A stretch of DNA of 12,778 nt from a bacterium UBP12_UBA5184 (lineage in GTDB: Bacteria; Vulcanimicrobiota; Vulcanimicrobiia; Vulcanimicrobiales; Vulcanimicrobiaceae), in NCBI GenBank assembly GCA_002413145.1, contig DHWK01000036.1, positions 457 through 13,234 on the forward strand. Direction: 5' to 3'. The position numbers were made by a program, and so were the translations under genes. Below the pieces are notes generated by a model. It was given only the letters and a program-made list of their open reading frames with translations, was not told the DNA's origin and did not search any database. Below, piece after piece: positions 1-5,622 of the stretch (the first letter of the stretch is position 1; the number at the start of each line of letters is the position of its first letter).

Positions 1-189
1 GTCGAGATGGCGCGGTACTCTAGGATCGTGCCGCCGAACGAACGAGCCAACCGCAACGGCCGCCACGAAGATGGCGATGCCCGTCCAATACCATGGATCT
101 GCGGAACCTTCGCGGACGCGCGCCGCGAGCACGTCCCCGATCGACATCGCGGCCCCCACAAAGACGGCGACGACCGACGCGGTTCTCAT
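1..189 (-). CDS. Membrane-associated hypothetical protein, N-terminal part (runs off left edge)
   Basis: The reverse strand stays open from an ATG at 189 to the left edge, giving 63 residues with no stop. The product begins MRTASVVAVFVGAAMSIGD, a hydrophobic first segment (about residues 3-17). A polar stretch with Arg and Glu follows, then a second hydrophobic segment (about residues 35-51), then a basic run. This looks like two membrane helices joined by a short loop. The start lies 41 bases after the stop of the upstream membrane gene, and no other in-frame start codon is found in that gap. No good Shine-Dalgarno sequence is visible. I do not recognise the family. It may be the last or next-to-last gene of the nitrile hydratase-like operon. 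Confidence is moderate because the gene is partial. Confidence 0.5.
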   Translation of the reverse strand, partial: MRTASVVAVFVGAAMSIGDVLAARVREGSADPWYWTGIAIFVAAVAVGSFVRRHDPRVPRHLD

Positions 190-230
190 CGCTCGAGGCC
201 CGGATTTTTCACGCGCACGCCGGATGCCGG

Positions 231-683
231 TCAGCGGGGCTTGGCGATGCGGCGGTTCAGGCTGATCCACCAGATCTCGCCGCAGATCTTGACGACGACC
301 AGCGCGAGCGCCAGCCGAACGACGAGCCACAGCGCCGGCATCCCGCCGACGATCACCGTCAAGGTCGCGCCGACGACGAAGCTGACGACCGCGGTCTGGT
401 AGATGCGTGCGATCTGATCGACCGTCGCATCGGCCGGATCGCGCGAGGAGAGGACGCGCACCAGCCACGACTCGAGCGGGATCACTGCGATTGTGAGCAG
501 CGCGATCGCAAAAAAGACCGCCGCAATCAACGGCCGGTCCAAAAATTCGAAAGCGGCGTTGATGAGAAAGACGAACAAGCCGCCCATTACGAGTTGGAGC
601 GGCTGCGCGGCTGCCATCCAGCCTGCGATGGTCGGAATCGGCTCGGTCGCCGGCGGGCGACCGACGTCGTGCTGCCCGTTCAT
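231..683 (-). CDS. Four-helix integral membrane protein, unknown family
   Basis: This 150-residue protein has a polar N-terminal tail of about 30 residues and then four hydrophobic segments, at about 31-47, 51-70, 97-113 and 115-133. A charged stretch with acidic residues (about 78-95) separates the two helix pairs, and the C-terminus is basic (RRIAKPR), which suggests a cytoplasmic end. It starts only 13 bases after the stop of the nitrile hydratase-like alpha gene, so it is probably co-transcribed with it. No Shine-Dalgarno is evident upstream of ATG 683; a later Met at residue 23 is an alternative start. I do not recognise the family and cannot assign a function. Position alone suggests a role linked to the hydratase, for example at the membrane or in metal or substrate movement, but this is inference. 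The first residues, MNGQHDVG, happen to resemble the usual start of nitrile hydratase beta chains. Confidence 0.75.
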   Translation of the reverse strand: MNGQHDVGRPPATEPIPTIAGWMAAAQPLQLVMGGLFVFLINAAFEFLDRPLIAAVFFAIALLTIAVIPLESWLVRVLSSRDPADATVDQIARIYQTAVVSFVVGATLTVIVGGMPALWLVVRLALALVVVKICGEIWWISLNRRIAKPR

Positions 684-696
684 CTATCGACGCAGA

Positions 697-1299
697 TCAT
701 AGCACATTTGACGGCGAGCCGGCCAGGGCGACGCCGATCATCGCATCGCGCGAGACGAGCTCCGCGCACTGGGCTTCGCCAAGCGCATCGGTCCCGGTGG
801 GTCTTGCCGGCAGCACGAGATAACGCATATCGGCCGTGCTGTCGTGGACGCGAACCGTAACGTCGCCGGGCAGGCTCAGGCCGAACTCGGCGAGGACGGC
901 GCGCGGCTCGCGGACGGCGCGCGCCCGATACTCGACGCTCTTGTACCAATCCGGCGGAAGCCCGAGCAGCATCCGCGGGTAACACGAGCACAGCGTGCAT
1001 ACGACGAGGTTGTGAAGCACCGCTGTATTTTCCACGACGACCAAGCGCAGCCCGCGGATATCGATCCCGAGCTCGGTGACCGCCGCGCTCCCGTCTTCCA
1101 GCAGTCGTTCTTTGAAGCCGGGGTCAAACCAGGCGCGAGCGACGACGCGCGCGCCGAGCGCGGGAGTGCGCGTGTACATGAACTCGAGGCGCTCGCTGAC
1201 GGCGGCGTCGCTGATGATTCCTTTCTCGGCCAGAAGTTCGCGGAAGGCTCGCTCGAGGTGCTCGGCGCTCCGATCGGAGTGGGCGTGTTCGGCGCTCAT
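697..1299 (-). CDS. Nitrile hydratase/thiocyanate hydrolase-type alpha (metal-binding) subunit, cobalt type
   Basis: This 200-residue protein is the catalytic subunit of the nitrile hydratase superfamily, which hydrates nitriles to amides or, in thiocyanate hydrolase, splits thiocyanate. The metal claw VCTLCSCYP spans residues 100-108, with Cys101, Cys104, Ser105 and Cys106 as ligands. Thr in the second claw position marks the cobalt type; iron enzymes have CSLCSC. Family features follow in order: LGLPPDWYKS (112-121), YRARAV, EPRAVLAEFGL (131-141), the VRVHDS strand (149-154), YLVLPARPTGT (160-170) and the terminal LVSRDAMIGV (181-190). ATG 1299 overlaps the stop of the beta C-half gene as ATGA and has a GAGG about 8 bases upstream. 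Arg109 follows YP; my recollection is that Trp is commoner there in two-subunit nitrile hydratases, which is worth checking. The family is certain. The substrate (nitrile, thiocyanate or a special metabolite) is not. Confidence 0.93.
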   Translation of the reverse strand: MSAEHAHSDRSAEHLERAFRELLAEKGIISDAAVSERLEFMYTRTPALGARVVARAWFDPGFKERLLEDGSAAVTELGIDIRGLRLVVVENTAVLHNLVVCTLCSCYPRMLLGLPPDWYKSVEYRARAVREPRAVLAEFGLSLPGDVTVRVHDSTADMRYLVLPARPTGTDALGEAQCAELVSRDAMIGVALAGSPSNVL

Positions 1300-1592
1300 G
1301 GGCCGGCCTCGCGTTTTTCCAGCCAGTGTTCGTAGATCTCGACGTCCAGGGTGTCTTCGGCCGGGCCGGCGTAGTCGGGCCACACCTCGTGCTGCGCGAA
1401 CCGGACGCGGTAGAGCCGCTCCCTCCCGCCGCCATACCGCCCGTAAGCCGATTCTTCGGGCCGGCGAAACTCGCCGCAGATACGCTCGACCACACCGCAC
1501 TTGCCGCGAATATAGCGCGGCGTGCGAACGTGCCCGGCGCTCGCTTTGTCGATAACTCGCACCGCTTCGCCCGGATGAAAACGCGGCGTCAT
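1296..1592 (-). CDS. Nitrile hydratase-type beta subunit, C-terminal half as a separate protein
   Basis: These 98 residues match the C-terminal SH3-like domain of nitrile hydratase beta chains. It opens with FHPGEAVRVIDK (residues 5-16), then GHVRTPRYIRGKCGVVE (20-36), the GEF segment at 40-42, an LYRVRF strand (60-65) and HEVWPDYAG (68-76). It ends in an acidic DVEIYEHWLEK (83-93). The basic HVRTPRYIRG stretch carries the conserved Arg known in the family to contact the oxidised metal-bound Cys residues. ATG 1592 overlaps the stop of the N-half gene as ATGA, with GAGG about 7 bases before it. In ordinary two-subunit enzymes this domain is fused behind the N-half; here a stop and a restart separate them, as in thiocyanate hydrolase (scnA) and toyocamycin nitrile hydratase. 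It probably forms a heterotrimer with the other two chains. Confidence 0.9.
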   Translation of the reverse strand: MTPRFHPGEAVRVIDKASAGHVRTPRYIRGKCGVVERICGEFRRPEESAYGRYGGGRERLYRVRFAQHEVWPDYAGPAEDTLDVEIYEHWLEKREAGP

Positions 1593-1933
1593 CGCTCGCC
1601 TCGCTCCGCGTGCTCGCGCTCGTGCGCGAGTTCGACATCCGCCAGACGGTTTTCGAGTTCGGAACGTTCGATCACGCCTTTTTCGGACATGATGACGATC
1701 AGCGAGTGCAGCCAGCGCTCGTAGTAGCCGAGCGAACGATACAGCTCCGGCGACAGCGATTCGATTCCGCGCCGCAACTCGTCCACGCTCATCAGGGGCC
1801 CGCCCGGTCGCGTCGGGTCGGACAAGAGTTGCATCAGCGCGTCGACGCGCATCTCCCACGGCAAGATGGCGTGCTGTCGGCGCGGAACCGGCGCATCCAC
1901 CTTCGTACCGCCAAGATCGTGTGGCCCGCTCAT
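1589..1933 (-). CDS. Nitrile hydratase-type beta subunit, N-terminal half as a separate protein
   Basis: This 114-residue protein begins MSGPHDLGG, the hallmark start of nitrile hydratase beta chains. LPWEMRVDALMQLL follows (24-37), then SVDELRRGIESLSPELY (49-65), YYERWLHSLIVIM (70-82) and SEKGVIERSEL (83-93). The N-terminal arm normally wraps around the alpha chain. The start is well supported: GGGAGG lies 4-5 bases upstream of ATG 1933, and the rpiB stop is 13 bases away. The protein ends in a charged helix. Activator proteins such as P14K resemble this domain, but the HDLGG arm fits a structural beta half better. It is followed by the C-half in an ATGA overlap. Together they mirror the three-chain layout of thiocyanate hydrolase and toyocamycin nitrile hydratase, so I see a designed split and not a broken gene. 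Confidence 0.9.
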   Translation of the reverse strand: MSGPHDLGGTKVDAPVPRRQHAILPWEMRVDALMQLLSDPTRPGGPLMSVDELRRGIESLSPELYRSLGYYERWLHSLIVIMSEKGVIERSELENRLADVELAHEREHAERGER

Positions 1934-1946
1934 AGACCTCCCTCGA

Positions 1947-2459
1947 TTAAAGCAACGACTTCGGAGTCTGCGCACCCTCGACGTAGCCCCGGGCGAGGTC
2001 CGCTTCCGCTTTCGCCTGCTCGGCTGCGCCGTAGGCCAGCTTTTCCACCCGATGCGAGTGTCGTCCGCCGCTTTCGAAGGGCGTCTCCATGAAGATCGCG
2101 ACGAGCCGTTCGACCATCTCCCAGCCGGTGAGCCGCTCCGAGAGCGCGAGGACGTTCGCGTCGTTGTGACGGCGCGATAGCTCGCACGAATAGGGCTCGA
2201 AGATCGCGGCGCAGCGAATCCCAGGCACCTTGTTGGCGGCGATTGCGATCCCGATGCTCGAGCCGCACACGACGATGCCGCGTCCGAATCGACCGCTCGC
2301 GACGGCGCTGCCGATGACGAAGCCGTAGTCCGGGTAGTCGACCGGCGTCGCGTCGCAGGCGCCGAAGTCGTGCGCCTCGTGGCCCTGCGCGCGGAGTAAC
2401 TCCGCGATCTTATCCTTGTAGCCGAAGCCGGCATGATCGGCGGCGAGCGCGATTTTCAT
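1947..2459 (-). CDS. rpiB: Ribose-5-phosphate isomerase B (RpiB/LacAB family)
   Basis: RpiB interconverts ribose 5-phosphate and ribulose 5-phosphate in the cytosolic pentose phosphate pathway. The 170-residue product starts MKIALAADHAGFGYKD, with the substrate-binding Asp8-His9 pair. It then has DYPDYG (41-46) and GIVVCGSSIGIAIAANK (61-77), where Cys65 is the catalytic base and the following Gly/Ser loop holds the anion. IRCAAI (81-86) and RRHNDANVLAL (96-106), with His98, follow, and then FESGGRHSHRV (128-138). All expected active-site parts are present. It is about 20 residues longer than usual because of an Ala/Glu-rich C-terminal tail. It is the first gene of the minus-strand block and is 13 bases from the hydratase beta N-half, so co-transcription is likely. 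A relative acting on another aldose phosphate (allose, galactose) cannot be excluded. Confidence 0.93.
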   Translation of the reverse strand: MKIALAADHAGFGYKDKIAELLRAQGHEAHDFGACDATPVDYPDYGFVIGSAVASGRFGRGIVVCGSSIGIAIAANKVPGIRCAAIFEPYSCELSRRHNDANVLALSERLTGWEMVERLVAIFMETPFESGGRHSHRVEKLAYGAAEQAKAEADLARGYVEGAQTPKSLL

Positions 2460-2518
2460 GGCTGAGCATTTCCGCGGCGACGGGACCGGCGCCCGCAGGG
2501 CCGAAGACGTTTTGCTCT
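2460..2518. promoter_or_regulatory. Divergent intergenic region, probable two-way promoter
   Basis: Only 59 bases separate the divergent starts of rpiB (minus) and the TIM-barrel isomerase-like gene (plus), so promoters for both should lie here or reach into the coding sequences. I see no convincing -35/-10 pair. There is no clear Shine-Dalgarno close to either ATG, so leaderless or weakly led transcripts are possible. The call rests on geometry. Confidence 0.4.
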
Positions 2519-3226
2519 ATGAAGATTGCTTCGTCGAGCGCGAGCTTCGCCGGGATGCTTACGCGCGGCGAGCTGACGCAGCTTGAGTGGCTGGACCTGT
2601 GCGCCTCCGAACTCGAGCTCGACGGCGTCCTCTTCGACATGCGCCACTTCGCGCGCAGCGACGCCGACTATCTCGCGCAATTGAAGAAGACGGCGACCGA
2701 TCTCGGCTTGACCGTCGCCGGGCTCGCTACTGAACCTCCGGCCGGAGAGTCGGCCCTGGAGATCGCGAGCGTGCTCGGCGCGCCGCTGGTCGTCCTCGGC
2801 GCGCCACCGCACAGCGACGATCCCGCCGCGTGGAACGCACTGGTCGCGGCCCTCAGACCGGTCGTGGCCAGCGCCAAGCGTCTCAACGTCACGCTCGCGA
2901 TACGCAACGCTCCGGCGAGCTTGTGCGCCTCGACCGCCGACTGCAAGCAGCTGGCCAAGGACGTCGACAGCGCATGGCTGCGCTTTGCGACCGACGCGAC
3001 GGCCTTCGGAACGTCGGAGAGACTCGACGACGTCGCGCCAAAGACGGTCATCGCCATCCATATCGTCGACGACCTAGAGACCTTCGCGACCGAAAACGAT
3101 CCGGTCGCGCGCCGTTTGGTTGACGCACTCCGCGGCTTTCGCGGCTTCGTCGTCATCGATCGCGCCGTCGAAAACGGCGCACGCGATGCGTTCCATCGCG
3201 CGATCGGCCGCTTGCGCGCGCTGTAG
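2519..3226 (+). CDS. Sugar phosphate isomerase/epimerase-like TIM-barrel protein with altered metal site
   Basis: This 235-residue protein has the layout of the xylose-isomerase-like TIM-barrel family (AP_endonuc_2). MKIASSSASFAGM forms strand 1 and GLTVAGLAT (63-71) is an early strand. APLVVLGAPP (88-97) follows, then NVTLAIRNAP (123-132), LRFATDAT (154-161), VIAIHIVDD (177-185) and FRGFVVIDR (207-215). In active members the strand ending near residue 129 usually gives a metal-binding Glu, and the last strand gives another. Here these positions appear to be Arg129 and Asp214, while Asp159 and His181 are kept. The protein is also somewhat short. It may therefore bind metal differently or be non-catalytic. 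It is transcribed away from rpiB, which suggests a sugar-phosphate link. No good ribosome binding site precedes ATG 2519. The fold is likely; the reaction is unknown. Confidence 0.8.
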   Translation: MKIASSSASFAGMLTRGELTQLEWLDLCASELELDGVLFDMRHFARSDADYLAQLKKTATDLGLTVAGLATEPPAGESALEIASVLGAPLVVLGAPPHSDDPAAWNALVAALRPVVASAKRLNVTLAIRNAPASLCASTADCKQLAKDVDSAWLRFATDATAFGTSERLDDVAPKTVIAIHIVDDLETFATENDPVARRLVDALRGFRGFVVIDRAVENGARDAFHRAIGRLRAL

Positions 3227-3348
3227 CAAGGAGAGACCACAACCACACTGCCGTCTGCAGACCAGGGTAGAGACCTGATTTCTCAGGTGGGTGCGGCCCG
3301 GGCGCCGGGGAGAGGACGGGGTATGCCGCCTTTCCAGCCGTCGTATCC

Positions 3349-3372
3349 GGAGCTGATGCTCCCTAGGTTTTT
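3349..3372 (+). terminator. Possible weak terminator-like hairpin and T run
   Basis: GGAGC-TGAT-GCTCC forms a 5-bp stem with a 4-base loop, then CTAGG, then five Ts (3368-3372). The five-base gap between stem and T run weakens the case. It could end transcription of the TIM-barrel gene, or be the last element of the structured region around it. Confidence 0.3.
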
Positions 3373-3460
3373 ACGTTGGTCCTACACCGAGGAAAGTACG
3401 CGCGCGAGCGCAGTCGTCGTCTCCGCGCATTATGCCACCGCGGCGACGCTTTTCACAGTC

Positions 3461-3489
3461 TTGACAAACGAAATTTTTTGATGTTCGTT
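3461..3489 (+). promoter_or_regulatory. Perfect -35 hexamer next to an inverted repeat, upstream of dgcA-like gene
   Basis: TTGACA (3461-3466) is an exact sigma-70 -35 hexamer in an A+T-rich pocket. It abuts an inverted repeat, AACGAA (3467-3472) and TTCGTT (3484-3489), with an 11-base T-rich spacer. That could be an operator placed in the promoter spacer. No good -10 hexamer sits at the expected 16-18 base distance, so the promoter call is tentative. Confidence 0.3.
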
Positions 3490-3544
3490 CCGGCCCTGCG
3501 ACGGCGCCGAGGAGCCTCTCCGACCTTGCACTAAGAGCGAGCGC

Positions 3545-4549
3545 GTGCACTTGACGATCGAAGCGCTCGATCTGCCGCTCGTCCACACCTTTACGATCTC
3601 GCGCGGCTCGGCGTCGATCGCCCGCACGGCGATCTTCCGGCTGCAGCGGGCGGGTCTAGACGCCCTCGGCGAGACGGCGCCGAGCGAGCGGTACGCCGAA
3701 AGCGTCGAGTCGGTGATCGCGTACTTCGCCGCACACCCGCCGCGCGGCGACGATCCCTATGCGCTCGAAGCGCTGCTCGACGGCGTCCCAGCGGCGGCGC
3801 GCTGCGGCCTCGACGTCGCGCTCCACGATCTGATCGGGAAGGATCTCGATCGACCGCTCTGGCGCTTGCTCGGACTGGACCCGTCGCAGACGCCGCTGAC
3901 GTCATTCACGATCGGCCTGGACGCGCTTGAGACGATGCTCGCAAAGGTCGACGAAGTTCGCGACCAGCCCGTCCTCAAAGTAAAGCTGGGAACGAAGAAC
4001 GACATCGAACTCCTGGCCGCCGTCCGCGCGCGCTACAGCGGGACGCTCCGCATCGACGCAAACGAAGCGTGGACGCCCGAGCAGGCCGTCGAGACGTTAC
4101 GCGAGCTCGAACGCCACGAGATCGAATTTTGCGAACAGCCGATTCCGGCCGGCAGCCCCGAACGTCTGCGCTGGATCCGCGAGCGGGTCGATATTCCGAT
4201 CGTCGCCGACGAAGACTCGGTCGATGCCGCGGGCCTTCCCGCCTTGTACGGCTGCGTCGACGGCGTCAACGTCAAGCTCGTCAAGTGCGGCGGGATTCGC
4301 GCGGCGCTCGCGATGATCCACGCGGCCCGCGCGCTCGGTTTCAAAGTCATGCTGGGCTGCATGGTCGAGAGTGCGATCCTCGCAACGGCGGCGGCGCATC
4401 TTTCGCCACTCGTCGACTGGGCCGACCTCGACGGCCCGTTCCTGACGCGCGACGATCCCTTCGCCGGCATCACCTACGAACGCGGAAAGATCGTCTTACC
4501 GGACGGCCCGGGGCTCGGCGTCCGCGAGCGTTCGCCCCGCGCCGCGTGA
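3545..4549 (+). CDS. dgcA: Enolase-superfamily epimerase/racemase: N-acetyl-D-glutamate racemase (DgcA-like) or L-Ala-D/L-Glu epimerase
   Basis: This 334-residue protein belongs to the muconate-lactonising group of the enolase superfamily. The N-terminal capping domain spans about 1-115. The barrel carries the KVK pair (Lys145 and Lys147), metal ligands Asp171 (DANEAW), Glu197 (EFCEQP) and Asp222 to Asp224 (ADEDS), and the second catalytic Lys in NVKLVKCGG (242-250). A DLD triplet at 294-296 resembles the Asp-x-Asp motif that binds the dipeptide amino group in L-Ala-D/L-Glu epimerases. GTG 3545 is the start, with a weak AAGAG before it. The next gene, a DUF1611 protein, overlaps it by 4 bases. 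That pair matches DgcA-DgcN, where DgcA racemises N-acetyl-D-glutamate. The DLD motif keeps murein dipeptide epimerase as an alternative. Either way it acts on cell-wall-derived glutamate. Confidence 0.88.
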   Translation: MHLTIEALDLPLVHTFTISRGSASIARTAIFRLQRAGLDALGETAPSERYAESVESVIAYFAAHPPRGDDPYALEALLDGVPAAARCGLDVALHDLIGKDLDRPLWRLLGLDPSQTPLTSFTIGLDALETMLAKVDEVRDQPVLKVKLGTKNDIELLAAVRARYSGTLRIDANEAWTPEQAVETLRELERHEIEFCEQPIPAGSPERLRWIRERVDIPIVADEDSVDAAGLPALYGCVDGVNVKLVKCGGIRAALAMIHAARALGFKVMLGCMVESAILATAAAHLSPLVDWADLDGPFLTRDDPFAGITYERGKIVLPDGPGLGVRERSPRAA

Positions 4550-5622
4550 GCGACGCCCGCCGTTACGCGATCCTCGCGCCCGGCGCCTTCGACGATACGC
4601 GCGCCAAGACGGCGCATGGCGTGATCGCCTACGCCGAGGATGAGACCGTCGCCGTCGTCGATCCCGAGCACGCGGGAAAACGCGTGCGCGACGTCCTCCC
4701 CTATCTCGCGAGCGACGCGCCGATCGTCGCTCGCGTCGCCCAGACGCTGCCCTTCCGGCCGACCTCGCTGCTCGTCGGCGTCGCGCCGCCGGGCGGTGCG
4801 CTGCCGCAAGCCTGGCGCGGCGAGATCGTCGCCGCACTCGACGCCGGCTTGGAAGTCGTCAGCGGGTTACATCAAACGCTCGGCGACGATCCGGAATTCT
4901 CGCTCGCTGCAAAGCGTGGCGGGACGACGATTTGGGACGTGCGGATTCCGCCCCAAGTCCCGCTCTTCTCCGGCCGCGCCTACGACGTCGCGGCGCGCGT
5001 CGTCCTGACCGTCGGCAGCGACTGTGCCGTCGGGAAAATGACGGTCGCCCTCGAGCTGGTCAAAGCCGCGCGCGCCCGCTCGATTCGCGCACGGTTCGTA
5101 GCGACCGGCCAAACGGGGATCGTGATCGCCGGGAGCGGGATCGCGATCGATCGCGTCATCAGCGACTTCGCTTCGGGCGCCGCCGAAACGCTCGTCGTCG
5201 AGGCGGCGCGCGACGCCGAACTCATCCTCGTCGAAGGACAGGGTGGGATCAATCATCCCGCGTTTGCGGCCGTAACGCTCGCGCTCGTCTACGGCTGCGC
5301 CCCGGACGCGCTGGTCCTCGTCCACGATTCGGCGCGCCGGACCGTCCACGGTTTTCCGACGCCGCTGCTCTCGTACCGCCAGCTGATCCGAACCTACGAG
5401 GGCCTGTGTGCCGGGGTGAAACCCGCCCGCGTCGCGGGCATCGCGCTGAACACGCGCAACCTCGACGAGGCAAGCGCGCGCACCGCGATCGAGCGGGCGC
5501 GCGACGAGACGGGTCTGCCGGCGGATGACGTCGTCCGTTTCGGACCTCAAGCGCTCTACGACGCGATGGCGCCGGCATTCGCCGCCAAAACGCACGCGCT
5601 GGGCGCATGGGCCGAACGGTGA
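4546..5622 (+). CDS. dgcN: DUF1611 P-loop protein, D-glutamate N-acetyltransferase (DgcN-like)
   Basis: This 358-residue protein matches the DUF1611 family in layout. An N-terminal Rossmann-like domain (about 1-140) includes LLVGVAPPGG (75-84) and GLEVVSGLHQTLGDDPE (101-117). The C-terminal P-loop domain has GSDCAVGKMT (157-166), ATGQTGIVIAG (186-196) and EGQGGINHPA (230-239), with LNTRNL (301-306) near the end. Some members were annotated as NAD-dependent epimerases. Work on bacterial D-amino acid use has described DgcN as a D-glutamate N-acetyltransferase acting with the racemase DgcA. The start is GTG 4546, overlapping the upstream stop as GTGA; no methionine start fits better. The direct overlap with an enolase-superfamily epimerase is strong context for the DgcN role. 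The exact acyl donor and amino-acid range cannot be read from sequence. Confidence 0.85.
   Translation: MSDARRYAILAPGAFDDTRAKTAHGVIAYAEDETVAVVDPEHAGKRVRDVLPYLASDAPIVARVAQTLPFRPTSLLVGVAPPGGALPQAWRGEIVAALDAGLEVVSGLHQTLGDDPEFSLAAKRGGTTIWDVRIPPQVPLFSGRAYDVAARVVLTVGSDCAVGKMTVALELVKAARARSIRARFVATGQTGIVIAGSGIAIDRVISDFASGAAETLVVEAARDAELILVEGQGGINHPAFAAVTLALVYGCAPDALVLVHDSARRTVHGFPTPLLSYRQLIRTYEGLCAGVKPARVAGIALNTRNLDEASARTAIERARDETGLPADDVVRFGPQALYDAMAPAFAAKTHALGAWAER

Larger units (their letters stand above)
3227..3544. other. Non-coding stretch with several hairpins; possible leader or small RNA
   Basis: No convincing gene fills these 318 bases. Short exact hairpins occur in the plus sense: ACCTGA-TTTC-TCAGGT (3273-3288), CCCGG-GCG-CCGGG (3297-3309), GACGG (3315-3319) with CCGTC (3338-3342), and GGAGC-TGAT-GCTCC (3349-3362). 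GACCA (3260-3264) can pair with TGGTC (3377-3381) and enclose them all. This nested layout suggests a structured RNA of roughly 120-170 bases. I compared it from memory with 6S, SRP, RNase P, tmRNA and common riboswitch cores and found no match. After about 3400 the base composition shifts towards A+T, which looks like a promoter zone for the gene starting at 3545. Confidence 0.4.

Noticed and set aside
502..509. GCGATCGC octamer, also at 9234-9241, resembling cyanobacterial HIP1
   Set aside because: Only a few copies were seen and GATCG-type words are common in this composition. I saw no HIP1-like density, so it does not suggest a cyanobacterium.
1589..1592. Frameshift or pseudogene explanation for the split hydratase beta chain
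   Set aside because: The downstream half has its own ATG in an ATGA overlap and a GAGG ribosome site, and both halves are full domains; characterised three-chain enzymes have the same split.
3227..3400. Known RNA classes (6S, SRP RNA, RNase P RNA, tmRNA, cobalamin, TPP, SAM, glycine riboswitches)
   Set aside because: I looked for their conserved cores from memory and saw none. The GGAAAG at 3391-3396 lacks the rest of the RNase P core.
3287..3481. Small plus-strand frame of 64 codons in the intergenic region
   Set aside because: No ribosome binding site, unlike-coding composition, and it crosses the hairpins and the TTGACA element.
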